A stretch of DNA of 64,000 nucleotides from an uncultured Actinomycetes bacterium (GTDB lineage: Bacteria; Actinomycetota; Acidimicrobiia; Acidimicrobiales; RAAP-2). Position numbers and translations under genes: made by a program. The first letter of the stretch is position 1, and each line of letters begins with the position of its first letter. Positions 1 through 9,390 of this stretch are shown one piece after another. The notes beneath the pieces were generated by a model. The model saw only the letters and a list, made by a program, of their open reading frames with translations. It ran no database searches and was not told the origin of the DNA. The DNA lies in NCBI GenBank assembly GCA_903875425.1, contig CAIQWC010000012.1, positions 186,001 to 250,000 on the forward strand. The letters are read 5' to 3'.

Positions 1-263
1 TCGACGCGTAGATATTGAAGTACCCCCGAAAACAACTCATGGGTACTGGGGCGAAGCCCCTGACCGCCCTCCATCGCCGTCTTGAGCGCTGCCGCCTCCG
101 CGATGCCAACAGAAATACTGACTTCTCGATGCGGCTCCGCCTGCTCACGAAGCAGTACCTGACCATGCTCTCGAGGCAGCGGGACGCTCACCGATACGAC
201 ATCACACAGGATCCAGACAGTATCGATATCATCTCCCGAACCAGCGGTCACTAAGTAACTCAT
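1..263 (-). CDS. Bifunctional nuclease (BFN/DUF151) domain protein, 3' part beyond window
   Basis: The reading frame opens with ATG at 263 and stays open to the window edge, so only the first 87 residues are visible. Residues about 35-85 carry the DUF151 pattern: a strand ending VLLRE, then SVGIAEAAALKTAMEG, then LRPSTHELFSGVL, matching the family signature of glycine/EAAA followed by RP-TH-L. The family occurs in actinobacteria, Thermotoga and plants; some members have DNase/RNase activity in vitro, but the cellular role is unclear. The ATG overlaps the rodA stop as ATGA, so the gene is probably translated by coupling at the downstream end of the operon. The fold assignment is fairly safe; the function is not. 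Confidence 0.75.
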   Translation of the reverse strand, partial: MSYLVTAGSGDDIDTVWILCDVVSVSVPLPREHGQVLLREQAEPHREVSISVGIAEAAALKTAMEGGQGLRPSTHELFSGVLQYLRV

Positions 264-1411
264 GAGCCGCTCAGCCCACCTCGACGGGCACCAACAGCGA
301 GTACGAGTCCAACGGCTACGAAGAACACTAAAGCACTTGATCCGCCGTAGGAGAAGAACGGCAACGGTATGCCGGTGACTGGCATGATCCCCATGGTCAT
401 TCCGGCATTTTGAAATACCGAGAACGTGAAGAAGGTAAACACGCCTACCGCCACTAATCTGCCCAACACGTCTTTCGCTTGCATGGCGATGCGCAAAATG
501 CGATATGAAATGAACGCGAGAAGCCCAAGCACCCCGACGCTTCCAAGGAAGCCCGTCTGTTCTCCCACGGCTGTGAAGATGAAGTCGGTCTGCTGTTCAG
601 GTACGTAGCCAAGGTTGGTGAGGCCCCCGTGGCCTAAGCCAGTACCGAAGAGACCACCCGCACCGATAGCCGTCTTGGCTTGATTGACGTTGTAGATGTA
701 CTGCTGAAGCCCTGGACTCGAGGAGTTCTGGTGGAGGAAGCTCGTAATTCTCAGTATTTGGTAGTGGCTCAAAATGCCACCGGCAAACACCACGATTCCG
801 ACCAGTATGGTTCCGAGTATCAAAAGCGTCAGAATGCGCCCTGGCAGTCCAGCAACGGTCAGGATCGCAATCAAGGTAATGCCCATAATGATGGTGGTAC
901 CAAGGTCTGGCTGCACCAAAATCAAGATCATCATGAATCCGGCCATGAGTAGCAAACGAGAAACATCTCGCAAACTAAGCCCGTCGGGTCTACGAGCGCA
1001 GTACGTCGCTACCGCCAAAATTAAAGCCAGGAGCGCGAACTCTGAGGGTTGAATCTGCACAAAACCCAAAGAAAACCAGCGCTGAGCCCCAAGAGCATGA
1101 CTTCCGAAAGGAGAGAGTACTGCGAGCAGCATCACAATCATGATGATGTAGCTCGCCGTGGCGAACTGTTCCAAGAGGCGATAATTCAAACGTGAAATTC
1201 CCAGCATGGCAAGAATCCCCAAGAACACAAAGATGGCTTGGCGCTTGACAAAATAAGTGCCCGAGAGTCCATGAACTGCCAGACCAGTTCGGGTTGCGCT
1301 ATAGATCATCACCATGCCGATGATCGAAGCTCCGATACACGCGAGCACGAGCCACCAATCGGTAGACCCGCTCGTTGAGCGAGACGTTCGAGGACTCTGT
1401 AGCAAGGTCAT
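260..1411 (-). CDS. rodA: RodA/FtsW-family peptidoglycan glycosyltransferase (SEDS)
   Basis: This is a 383-residue polytopic membrane protein with about ten hydrophobic segments. It carries SEDS hallmarks: QPDLGTT in the first half, then a GTGLGHGG loop followed by VPEQQTDFIFTAVGEQTG, and near the end a PVTGIPLPFFSYGGSS segment. SEDS proteins polymerise lipid II on the outer face of the membrane together with a class B penicillin-binding protein, which is not in this window. The ATG at 1411 was chosen because it forms an ATGA overlap with aroE; the frame continues upstream but only across aroE. The E-x-TDFIF loop and lack of a division-gene context favour the elongation protein RodA over FtsW. 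Confidence 0.87.
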   Translation of the reverse strand: MTLLQSPRTSRSTSGSTDWWLVLACIGASIIGMVMIYSATRTGLAVHGLSGTYFVKRQAIFVFLGILAMLGISRLNYRLLEQFATASYIIMIVMLLAVLSPFGSHALGAQRWFSLGFVQIQPSEFALLALILAVATYCARRPDGLSLRDVSRLLLMAGFMMILILVQPDLGTTIIMGITLIAILTVAGLPGRILTLLILGTILVGIVVFAGGILSHYQILRITSFLHQNSSSPGLQQYIYNVNQAKTAIGAGGLFGTGLGHGGLTNLGYVPEQQTDFIFTAVGEQTGFLGSVGVLGLLAFISYRILRIAMQAKDVLGRLVAVGVFTFFTFSVFQNAGMTMGIMPVTGIPLPFFSYGGSSALVFFVAVGLVLAVGARRGGLSGS

Positions 1412-2244
1412 TGTCGCTCCCCCATCACGGCGTTGATCGCCTTCACCATCTCGGGAATCGGAGCCTCGGCTCCTGTCCACAGCTCTATCTGAATAGCGGC
1501 TTGGTGAATCAACATTCCAAGACCACCAAAAACAACATGGTCGGTACTGCGCAGGGCAAGCATCCATGCCGTCTCTAGCGGTTCGTAGACTAAATCTACC
1601 GCTACCGCGTCGTGCCGGACTCGCCTTGGGTCACAGGGCATGGAATCGGCATGGGCCGTGCCAACCATTCCCTGAGGGGTCGCGTTCACCACCAGATCAG
1701 CCATTTCAAGGTCTTCCTCGGTTACTGAGGAGCAGACCGCGCCTACCATCACACATGCCCGCTCTACCTGATCGTGGCGGCGGGCCATGATTCCCACCTT
1801 CGCGGCACCGGCGTCCGCTAGGGCCGCTGCCACAGCGCGCGCAGCGCCGCCAGCACCAATAATGACGCAGTGCCGATCCTTCGGTTCAAATTTTGCGTCG
1901 TAGCGTAACCAGTTAATAAACCCTTCGCCATCGGTTGAATAACCCGTGGTTTGATCATCTTCGATGGCCACGCAATTGATGGACTGAAGTCGCCATGCGG
2001 AACTATCTACCCAATCGACCAAGTCAAGTAACTCTGATTTCAGGGGCATCGTCACTGAAAAGCCACGCAATCCCCTTTCCTTGGCCATGGTCACAAAATC
2101 GGCACCCTGTCCTAGCCCTACGAGAAAACGCTCCGAGCGCCACGCTAAGCCCAGTGCATGAAAGGCCGCCTCGTGGATCACCGGCGAAAGCGAGTGCTCG
2201 ATGGGCGAGCCAGCTACACCGGCCATAACCATTGCGTTACTCAT
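1408..2244 (-). CDS. aroE: Shikimate dehydrogenase
   Basis: This 278-residue enzyme reduces 3-dehydroshikimate to shikimate with NADPH in aromatic amino-acid synthesis. The shikimate-binding SLSP motif (residues 18-21), the catalytic lysine in VTMPLKSE, the STDGEGF loop and the dinucleotide-binding GAGGAARAV segment are all present, and the length is normal for AroE. The start overlaps the mltG stop (ATGA) and the stop overlaps rodA (ATGA). It follows mltG and ruvX in the same order as in mycobacteria, where aroE also follows the mltG homologue. Confidence 0.95.
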   Translation of the reverse strand: MSNAMVMAGVAGSPIEHSLSPVIHEAAFHALGLAWRSERFLVGLGQGADFVTMAKERGLRGFSVTMPLKSELLDLVDWVDSSAWRLQSINCVAIEDDQTTGYSTDGEGFINWLRYDAKFEPKDRHCVIIGAGGAARAVAAALADAGAAKVGIMARRHDQVERACVMVGAVCSSVTEEDLEMADLVVNATPQGMVGTAHADSMPCDPRRVRHDAVAVDLVYEPLETAWMLALRSTDHVVFGGLGMLIHQAAIQIELWTGAEAPIPEMVKAINAVMGERQ

Positions 2245-3311
2245 ACGCCCGCCGCTCGAGCAATCGCTTCATTGGCCACTTGTTGTGCATAGGTTGTCGA
2301 GAAGGCTTCAACGCCCGCCTTATTGATAAGAACGAAATACAACCATGGTCCCGCTGGTGCATTGCTTACGGCACGGATAGCCAATGCTGAGGGCACACAC
2401 GTTGGTGTGGGGGGAAGACCATGCGTCAGGTAGGTGTTGTATGGCGAAGAGACCGCGAGATCCGAAGCCGTAACCTTCCCGCCATCACGGCCGAGTGCAT
2501 AGAGAATCGTTGAGTCCATTTGTAGCGGCATGCCAATTGCGAGCCGGTTGTAAATCACGCGAGCGACCTTAGGCATGTTGACTTGGTAGTAGCCCTCTTT
2601 CTCTACAATCGAGGAAGCGATTACCAGTTGATAGGCATCGAGACCATTCAGGCGGCTCGTCGGGTAGAGACCGTTTCTCGCAGCGAGAGCAACGAAACGC
2701 GACACCATCTGCGTCAGCACTTGTGAACCAGTCGAGGCCGGCGTGATCAGATATTGACCAGGGGCGATGAGGCCTTCGAGATTATTCGTAGAGGCCGGCT
2801 CGAACGGCGACCGAACTGCTCCTGATTTCATGGAAGTCATCATCTGATCCGCCACCGTGTTTGCGCCATAGGCGGCAATCCGATTCACTATTTCTTTAAC
2901 GGTGAAGCCCGGAGGAACTTCAATGGGGATGATGTTGGGCCCGGCCCTGAGGTCCTGAGCAGCTGCGGCAAAGGTCAAACCACGATGCATTTGGTAGCTT
3001 CCCTGGAGAATCGTCGGGGAGCCGTGGATAGCACTGTAAAGCCGCATCATTGGAACCGATCCGATAATTCCCTCAGCGGCCATTGCGCCGTAGACCCCTG
3101 AAGCAGACTCACCACTTCTCACCGTCACGATCGCCGTCCCCGAGGATGGGGAGAAGATCGCGTGTGATTCAACCTCGTAGTAAGCGGCCAGCAGCACGAT
3201 GAGCAGTATCACCACACCAAGAGACCACGCCAGCCAGTGAGGCCTTTTTTTTATGTGGCGTTGACGGGGACCTACGTCAGGCGAGGGAGTCTCAGCGGTC
3301 TCTATTGACAT
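2241..3311 (-). CDS. mltG: Endolytic murein transglycosylase MltG (YceG-like)
   Basis: MltG cleaves nascent glycan strands near the membrane and is thought to end chain growth. The protein has a basic N-terminus, one membrane helix at about residues 26-46 and an extracytoplasmic YceG/LysM-like domain. The catalytic segment SSIVEKEG holds the conserved glutamate, followed by the family block VIYNRLAIGMPLQMDSTILY. I take the ATG at 3311, which has GGAGAG nine bases upstream; a TTG at 3320 would sit too close to that site. The start lies within the last codons of ruvX (10-base overlap), and the stop overlaps aroE. Confidence 0.93.
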   Translation of the reverse strand: MSIETAETPSPDVGPRQRHIKKRPHWLAWSLGVVILLIVLLAAYYEVESHAIFSPSSGTAIVTVRSGESASGVYGAMAAEGIIGSVPMMRLYSAIHGSPTILQGSYQMHRGLTFAAAAQDLRAGPNIIPIEVPPGFTVKEIVNRIAAYGANTVADQMMTSMKSGAVRSPFEPASTNNLEGLIAPGQYLITPASTGSQVLTQMVSRFVALAARNGLYPTSRLNGLDAYQLVIASSIVEKEGYYQVNMPKVARVIYNRLAIGMPLQMDSTILYALGRDGGKVTASDLAVSSPYNTYLTHGLPPTPTCVPSALAIRAVSNAPAGPWLYFVLINKAGVEAFSTTYAQQVANEAIARAAGV

Positions 3312-3739
3312 GCCAACCAACTCTCCAAGAGCACCACTGCCGACGCAGAATCAATAACCGATTTCTGCTTCTTTGCATTCAAACCCGCACCCCGAAGGCT
3401 GCGAGCGGCCTCCACGGTGGTGAGTCGCTCATCGCAAAGCGATATCTCCACATCGTCGAGCCTGGGAGCCAAGTGGGCAACGAAGCGACGAGTGATGTCA
3501 GCCCGGCTCGACTCTGTTCCGTTCAAGCTGATCGGTAAACCGACCACAACCATCGAAACTGCCTCTTCATGTACCAGCTCTAGAATTTGACGCACCAACA
3601 GATCTTGCTCGACCAAGCCGACCAACGCTGGTCGGGGCATGGCGATTGCTCTGTTGCTATCGGACATCGCAACGCCAGTGCGCCGGTCGCCCACATCGAG
3701 GGCGAGTACCCGTCCCAAGGTCAGCGCCATGAGCCTCAT
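3302..3739 (-). CDS. ruvX: Putative pre-16S rRNA nuclease / Holliday junction resolvase-like RuvX (YqgF)
   Basis: A 145-residue RNase H-fold protein beginning with the family signature LALDVGDRRTGVAMSD, in which the aspartate is a metal ligand. It also has the VVVGLPISLNG strand with GLP, a DERLTT block with the second acidic residue, and a final DSASAVVLLESWL helix. YqgF homologues mature the 5' end of 16S rRNA; a resolvase role has also been proposed. The ATG at 3739 overlaps the alaS stop (ATGA); an internal ATG at 3730 is possible. The alaS-ruvX-mltG order is conserved in actinobacteria. Confidence 0.93.
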   Translation of the reverse strand: MRLMALTLGRVLALDVGDRRTGVAMSDSNRAIAMPRPALVGLVEQDLLVRQILELVHEEAVSMVVVGLPISLNGTESSRADITRRFVAHLAPRLDDVEISLCDERLTTVEAARSLRGAGLNAKKQKSVIDSASAVVLLESWLACQ

Positions 3740-6300
3740 GAGCCTCGCAGAACCGTTGCTGCGTGTTCGAGTCCCTGTCCTAAGCCCTCAGGATTCTTGC
3801 CTCCAGCCACCGCCAGGGTCCCCGACCCTCCACCGCCTCCAGCAATAAAGGATCCGAGCTCTTTGACGAGGTCCTTGGCGCTGGGATCTCCACTGGTTGC
3901 TACTGCGATGGCTACCTTGCCCTCACAAACGCTGCCCAGAGCCACTGCACTAACCCCTTCTCGAGCCTGAAGATCGGCCGCCAAGCTGCGCAGATCATCT
4001 GCCGTTACGTTGTCGAGCATCGAGACGATAACACCGTCACGGGCGCTATCAACAAGCGCTGAGGCCGAAGCGCTGAGTGTGGCCTGTCGAAGCGCATCAC
4101 GCTCTTTCTCAACGACCCTAATGCGATCCAATATTCGTTCCACTGCCTCAGCGAGTCCCTCGGGCTCAGCTCTCAACGCAGCCGAGGTAGCCGTGAGGGT
4201 ACGGTCAAGCCTTAGGGACCGCTCCACCGCTTCGAGACCCGTTACGGCCTCGATGCGACGAGTATTCGAGCCAATCGAACCCTCGGAGATGATGGCAAAA
4301 CTACCAATGGAGCCCAGTGCTCCAACGTGCGTGCCCCCGCAAAATTCTAGAGAATGTGAACCTGCTCGGACTACCCGGACCGTGTCACCGTACTTGTCTC
4401 CAAAAAACGCTATCGCTCCCATTGCTTCTGCTTCTTGACGCGACGTCTCGGTTGTCTCGACCTCATCATCACTGAGAATTCGACTGTTCACTAAGCGGGT
4501 AACTAGCGCAAGTTGCTCCGAACTCGGCGCTTCGTGATGGGAGAAGTCGAATCGTAAGCGGTCGGGGGCCACGAGTGAACCTTGCTGGCGGACATGGTCT
4601 CCAAGTACTTCGCGCAGCGCAGCATGAGCAAGATGGGTTGCGGTGTGATTCCGACGCAAGGCTTCTCGACGATCAGCGTCAATGGTTGCGATCGCCTCTT
4701 GGCCAGCTTCTATGACACCTTCTATGGTGCATCGATGGGCATGAAGCCCTGGCATAGGAGCCACGGTGTTCAGGACGGTCGCGCGACCACTGGGCGTCGC
4801 GATAACGCCCGTGTCGCCCATTTGGCCGCCGCTCTCGGCGTAGAACGGTGTTCGATCCAAGAACACTTCGAAGCTACCGTCGTGGCTCTCCAGCACTGCC
4901 ACCACGGAGGCCGAGACTTCGTATTCTTCTCGTCGGCGACCTACGAAAACACTAGGTCCATCGCTGTCCACGATTCGGCGATATGACGATTCATCGGCTG
5001 AGCGAGGCAGTTTCGACGCCGAACGCGCACGATCACGCTGGTTCGTCATCAGGCTATCGAATTCTTCTCGGGAGACGCTTAGCTCTTGTTCAGCGGCAAG
5101 CTCTTCGGTTAGCTCAATGGGAAAACCATGGGTGTCATGGAGCAAGAACGCAACGTCTCCTCCCAAAGAAGACCCGCCTTGCACCTTTGCGTCATTCGTG
5201 GCCTGTTCGAGTAGCGCTAAGCCCGCACGGAGGGTGCGTCCAAACCCCTCCTCTTCGCGAGACAGTACCTGGGTAATCAAATCTGATTCCGTACGTAAAT
5301 TCGGATACACATCACCGAGACTCTCGATGGTGGAGGACACGAGTCTTGACGTGATTTCTCCCGGGGCTCCAGCTCGCCGAGCGGCCAAGACCGCGCGACG
5401 TACAATTCGGCGAAGCACGTAACCCCGCGACTCGTTGGAGGGCAAGACGCCGTCGGCTACCAACATCGTCATGGCTCGTCCATGGTCAGCCAAGATTCTC
5501 AGCTGTACGTCATCTTGCTCATGAACCCCGTAGGTTTTCCCGGTGATGGACTGAGCCGTATCGAGAAGGCCACTAAAGATATCCGTCGCAAAGATGGAGT
5601 CGGTGCCATTGAGCGTAGGAACGAGGCGCTCAAGCCCGGCACCGGTATCAATGTTGGTCTTCGGTAGCGGCTCGAGACTTCCATCGAGTTGTCGCGAGTA
5701 CTGCATGAACACAAGATTCCAGATTTCTACAAACCGCTCGTCTCCACCGAACGCAGGACCACCGTCGGCGCCGTAGCGTTCACCTTTATCGAAAAATATT
5801 TCCGAACTCGGACCGCACGGACCAGTGTCCCCAACTTTCCAGAAATTATCTTCGCCGAGCCGCTGTATGCGCGTCGGGTTCAGACCTACGCCATCTCGCC
5901 ATAGGGCTTCAGCTTCGTCATCGCTCTCGTGAACCGTTACCCAGAGGCGCTCTGGATCGATACCCATGACCTCGGTGACGAGATCCCACGCCATGGAAAT
6001 AGCACCTTCTTTGAAGTAATCACCAAAGGAGAAATTGCCGAGCATCTCAAAGAAGGTGCAGTGCCGCGAGGTGGTCCCGATGATGTCAATATCCAAGGTC
6101 CGAAAGCACTTCTGCACTGACGTGGCCCTCGGCCACGGCGGTGCTTGGTCACCGAGGAAGTACGGCTTGAAGGGGACCATGCCGGCGATGGTGAACAAAA
6201 TGCTCGGATCATGAGGAATGAGGCTGGCTGAGGGCACAATCTGGTGTTCTCGGCTCTCAAAGAACGCCAGGAAATCCCGACGAAGTGTCTTGGCGTCCAT
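3736..6300 (-). CDS. alaS: Alanyl-tRNA synthetase
   Basis: The 854-residue enzyme charges tRNA-Ala. It has the class II catalytic domain (CTFFEMLGNFSFGDYFKEGA near the N-terminus), then the editing domain with zinc ligands in NHTATHLAHAAL and in CGGTHV. A DHHA1-type C-terminal domain ends GGGGGSGTLAVAGG. The ATG at 6300 gives the usual N-terminus MDAKTLRRDFLAFF; the frame runs 74 codons further upstream, but that part lies over rarA and has no family similarity. The start is ten bases after the rarA stop. All domains appear intact and length is normal. Confidence 0.97.
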   Translation of the reverse strand: MDAKTLRRDFLAFFESREHQIVPSASLIPHDPSILFTIAGMVPFKPYFLGDQAPPWPRATSVQKCFRTLDIDIIGTTSRHCTFFEMLGNFSFGDYFKEGAISMAWDLVTEVMGIDPERLWVTVHESDDEAEALWRDGVGLNPTRIQRLGEDNFWKVGDTGPCGPSSEIFFDKGERYGADGGPAFGGDERFVEIWNLVFMQYSRQLDGSLEPLPKTNIDTGAGLERLVPTLNGTDSIFATDIFSGLLDTAQSITGKTYGVHEQDDVQLRILADHGRAMTMLVADGVLPSNESRGYVLRRIVRRAVLAARRAGAPGEITSRLVSSTIESLGDVYPNLRTESDLITQVLSREEEGFGRTLRAGLALLEQATNDAKVQGGSSLGGDVAFLLHDTHGFPIELTEELAAEQELSVSREEFDSLMTNQRDRARSASKLPRSADESSYRRIVDSDGPSVFVGRRREEYEVSASVVAVLESHDGSFEVFLDRTPFYAESGGQMGDTGVIATPSGRATVLNTVAPMPGLHAHRCTIEGVIEAGQEAIATIDADRREALRRNHTATHLAHAALREVLGDHVRQQGSLVAPDRLRFDFSHHEAPSSEQLALVTRLVNSRILSDDEVETTETSRQEAEAMGAIAFFGDKYGDTVRVVRAGSHSLEFCGGTHVGALGSIGSFAIISEGSIGSNTRRIEAVTGLEAVERSLRLDRTLTATSAALRAEPEGLAEAVERILDRIRVVEKERDALRQATLSASASALVDSARDGVIVSMLDNVTADDLRSLAADLQAREGVSAVALGSVCEGKVAIAVATSGDPSAKDLVKELGSFIAGGGGGSGTLAVAGGKNPEGLGQGLEHAATVLRGS

Positions 6301-6310
6301 GTCCTCAATC

Positions 6311-7603
6311 CTACCGGTCGTCTTGATCCAAACTCGACCCCTTTGCCTGGCGTAGCCACTGCTGGGATTCGGGCTCTCGACCTTGGCTCCTCGGGTCATA
6401 GAACCGTCGACCTCGAAGTTCATCGGGAAGGTATTCCTGAGCCACCCAGCTGCTGGCATCGTCGTGAGGATACCGGTAACCAAGGCCGTGACCGAGGTCG
6501 GTGGCACCTGAGTAGTGCGCATCTCGAAGGTGTTCGGGAACCCTAGCCCCGGGGTACGCGGTCACCGCCTCCTTGGCTTTTTGTAAAGCCATCGTGGCTG
6601 AATTTGATTTCGGTGCGGTAGCGAGTCGAATCACAAGATGCGAAAGAATTAATTGGGCTTCGGGCATACCGACAAGTTCCACGGAGCGGCTCGCCGCATC
6701 GGCGAATACTAAGGCCCATGAATCCGCCATACCAATATCCTCTGAAGCCAAAATGACCATGCGCCGAGCCACGAAACGAGGAGACTCACCCGCTTCGAGG
6801 AGTCGGATGAGCCAATAGAGCGCCGCATCAGGATCAGAACCTCGAACCGACTTAATCAGTGCAGACGTTTGGTCATAGTGCTCGTCCACGCCTTGGTGAA
6901 GCACAACGCCATCCCTGGCATCAACGACATCTTGCGCGCTTACTTGCTCGTGGGAGCGACCCTTGGCGATAGCCATCGCCACTTCAAGGGTCGTTAGTGC
7001 GCTTCGAGCATCGCCACCGGCCACCGAGGCGATAAGGCGAACCGCATCCGCATCGGCAGAGATCTGCTCTTCTCGTAAGCCTCGCTGTATCAAAGCTTCA
7101 AGGTCCCCAAGACTTAAGGGCAACAGTCGCCACAGGGTGGAACGCGATAGCAAAGGAGCGTTTACCTCGAAGTAGGGATTCTCAGTCGTCGCTCCTACGA
7201 GGGTCACGAGGCCTGACTCGACACCGGGCAACAAGACGTCTTGCTGAGCCTTGTTGAAACGGTGTACCTCATCGACGAAGAGTACGGTGCCTTGGCCATG
7301 TTCGCCGAGTCGAAGCCGGGCCTCTTCGAGAACATCTCGGACATCTTTCACGCCAGCTGCTACCGCCGAGAGACTCACGAATTTCTTTTTCGTGGTGGAA
7401 GCGAGCAAGGATGCCAGGGTTGTTTTACCCGAACCTGGCGGTCCCCAGAGTATGAGCGACGTCAGACGATCTTGGTCAGCGAGGAGCCGTAGTGACCCAT
7501 CGGGTCCCACCAAGTGCCGTTGACCGACTACCTCATCGAGGTTCCTGGGTCGCAGCCTTGCGGCGAGGGGGCCGCGCGCAGCCAACCGCTCCTCGGCGGC
7601 CAC
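6311..7603 (-). CDS. rarA: Replication-associated recombination AAA+ ATPase RarA (MgsA)
   Basis: RarA acts at stalled replication forks and resembles clamp-loader and RuvB ATPases. Walker A is GPPGSGKTTLA, Walker B is VLFVDEVHRFNKAQQD, and the sensor segment is VGATTENPYFEV; the C-terminal tetramerisation region follows. The GTG at 7603 is the first standard start. The frame is open for about ten codons further up and encodes PEDLFG, resembling the GLF-type N-terminus of actinobacterial RarA. AAGGAG lies just before possible CTG (7627) or ATC (7624) starts, so the true N-terminus may be longer. The gene lies between aspS and alaS, as in mycobacteria. Confidence 0.92.
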   Translation of the reverse strand: MAAEERLAARGPLAARLRPRNLDEVVGQRHLVGPDGSLRLLADQDRLTSLILWGPPGSGKTTLASLLASTTKKKFVSLSAVAAGVKDVRDVLEEARLRLGEHGQGTVLFVDEVHRFNKAQQDVLLPGVESGLVTLVGATTENPYFEVNAPLLSRSTLWRLLPLSLGDLEALIQRGLREEQISADADAVRLIASVAGGDARSALTTLEVAMAIAKGRSHEQVSAQDVVDARDGVVLHQGVDEHYDQTSALIKSVRGSDPDAALYWLIRLLEAGESPRFVARRMVILASEDIGMADSWALVFADAASRSVELVGMPEAQLILSHLVIRLATAPKSNSATMALQKAKEAVTAYPGARVPEHLRDAHYSGATDLGHGLGYRYPHDDASSWVAQEYLPDELRGRRFYDPRSQGREPESQQWLRQAKGSSLDQDDR

Positions 7604-7623
7604 CCCGAAGAGGTCCTCGGGGA

Positions 7624-9390
7624 TCAGGACTCCTTAGTGATAGTCCGAATACCGAGCTCCAAGAGGGCCGAATTCGAAATGGTCGAAGGAGCCTGGGTCA
7701 TGAGATCAGTACCCGACTGCGTCTTAGGGAAGGCAATGACTTCTCGAATGGTATCGGCGCCGGTAAAAATCGCTACTAGCCGGTCTATACCGAAAGCAAA
7801 CCCTGCGTGAGGAGGCGCCCCGTGCCGGAAAGCACCCAGCAAGAACCCAAATCGCTTCTCGGCTTCTTCTTCGCTAATACCAAGAGCGCTAAATACCTCG
7901 CTCTGTAAATCAGGTCGGTGGATACGAACCGAGCCGGAGCCGAGTTCCCAACCATTGAGAACGAGATCATAGGCCTGGCTTCGCGCTTTCAAGGGATCAG
8001 TCTTTAGGAGTTCAAAATCTTCCGGATGCGGCATGGTGAAGGGATGGTGTGCCGAAATTGGGTTCCCAGCTCCATCGACGCCATCGAACATTGGAAAATC
8101 CATCACCCATACGTAACGAGCTTCGCCCTCGCCCACGGGAGGAGACAGCAGCTGCGCTCGCAGGGCTCCTAGTACTTCGACGCTCAAGCGCCATTCATCG
8201 GCAACCACGAGTACTAAGTCGCCGGACTCGGCCTTTGTGGCCGTGACGATGCCTTCGCGCTCTTGCTCGTTCAAAAACCGATCCAAGGGCGAATCAAGCT
8301 TCCCCGCGTCTTGAACGCGGAACCACGCAAGACCTTTGGCCCCAAGAGCCTTCGCGGTATCAGTCAGGGCATCGAGCTTGGATCGCGTGAAGGCTGCTCC
8401 AGCCGGAATTTTGAGTGCCTTAACAACGGGCGCGGCAAAAGCCCTGACTTCAGACTCAGCAAACAGCGCCGAAAGGTCGGTTAACTCAATCTCGACGCGC
8501 AAGTCAGGCTTATCAACGCCAAAGCGGTCCATCGCCTCGTGCCAGGTGATTTGGGGGATCGCCCCAGGCCGAACACCGGTAGCGACCTCGGCGGCGTCGA
8601 GGACCGCTTCCGATACAAAGGCCATCACGTCTTCTTGGGTAACAAAACTCGCTTCTAGATCCAGTTGGGTAAATTCAAATTGACGGTCGGCCCGCAGATC
8701 CTCATCACGCATGCAGCGAGCAATCTGGTAGTAACGGTCAATACCGCCAACCATCAGTAACTGCTTGGCCAACTGCGGACTCTGCGGCAGAACGTAGAAC
8801 GAACCATTGTGTAGGCGCGAGGGAACCGTGAATTCACGAGCGCCTTCAGGGGTCGGAGCCCACAGTATCGGCGTCTCGACCTCGACGAATCCCTGCCGGT
8901 CCATGGCCGAGCGAAGGGCACGATTAACCGCGGCACGGAGGCGCAGATTGCGTTGCATCCGTGGTCGGCGTAGATCGAGGTAGCGATAGCGAAGCCGGAT
9001 CTGTTCATCAACCTCGCTTCGGTCTTCGAGTCCAAACGGCGGGGGTTCAGCGACGGAGAGAATTTCAACCCTACAGTCACCGATCTCAACCTCACCAGTA
9101 TCTAATGCATCGTTGAGGGTCCCCTCCGGCCGAGGGCGTACCGTACCGGTAATTTGAACCACGTATTCGCTACGCACATCGGTCGAACCATCAACGACGC
9201 ACTGAATGATGCCCGTGTGGTCGCGTAGATCTACGAAAGCCAAGTGCTCTCCGTGTTCACGGCGGCGAGCCACCCAACCGCAGACTCGGACCACCTGGCC
9301 TATGTGCTCGCTACGGAGTTCCCCACAAAGTAGATCTCTCATGGACGTTGCGGTCCTGTGCGATACCGACGACTCGTTATTCGTACTCAC
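7624..9390 (-). CDS. aspS: Aspartyl-tRNA synthetase, probably non-discriminating
   Basis: A 588-residue bacterial-type AspRS with an N-terminal OB-fold anticodon domain, class II motif 1 (FVEVETPIL), motif 2 (RYYQIARCMRDEDLR), a GAD insertion at about residues 300-410, and motif 3 (FAFGIDRLVAIFTG). The OB fold reads RRREHGEHLAF. A histidine here is characteristic of non-discriminating AspRS, which also makes Asp-tRNA-Asn for the GatCAB amidotransferase; discriminating enzymes usually have leucine. That specificity is an inference, and gatCAB is not in this window. The GTG at 9390 has AGGAG seven bases upstream and overlaps the hisS stop as GTGA. Confidence 0.96.
   Translation of the reverse strand: MSTNNESSVSHRTATSMRDLLCGELRSEHIGQVVRVCGWVARRREHGEHLAFVDLRDHTGIIQCVVDGSTDVRSEYVVQITGTVRPRPEGTLNDALDTGEVEIGDCRVEILSVAEPPPFGLEDRSEVDEQIRLRYRYLDLRRPRMQRNLRLRAAVNRALRSAMDRQGFVEVETPILWAPTPEGAREFTVPSRLHNGSFYVLPQSPQLAKQLLMVGGIDRYYQIARCMRDEDLRADRQFEFTQLDLEASFVTQEDVMAFVSEAVLDAAEVATGVRPGAIPQITWHEAMDRFGVDKPDLRVEIELTDLSALFAESEVRAFAAPVVKALKIPAGAAFTRSKLDALTDTAKALGAKGLAWFRVQDAGKLDSPLDRFLNEQEREGIVTATKAESGDLVLVVADEWRLSVEVLGALRAQLLSPPVGEGEARYVWVMDFPMFDGVDGAGNPISAHHPFTMPHPEDFELLKTDPLKARSQAYDLVLNGWELGSGSVRIHRPDLQSEVFSALGISEEEAEKRFGFLLGAFRHGAPPHAGFAFGIDRLVAIFTGADTIREVIAFPKTQSGTDLMTQAPSTISNSALLELGIRTITKES

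Noticed and set aside
15-254. 79-codon plus-strand frame at the left edge
   Set aside because: It is antisense to the bifunctional-nuclease gene, whose protein has clear family motifs.
6301-6522. 74-residue N-terminal extension of AlaRS
   Set aside because: It overlaps rarA coding sequence and has no family similarity; the ATG at 6300 gives the standard start.
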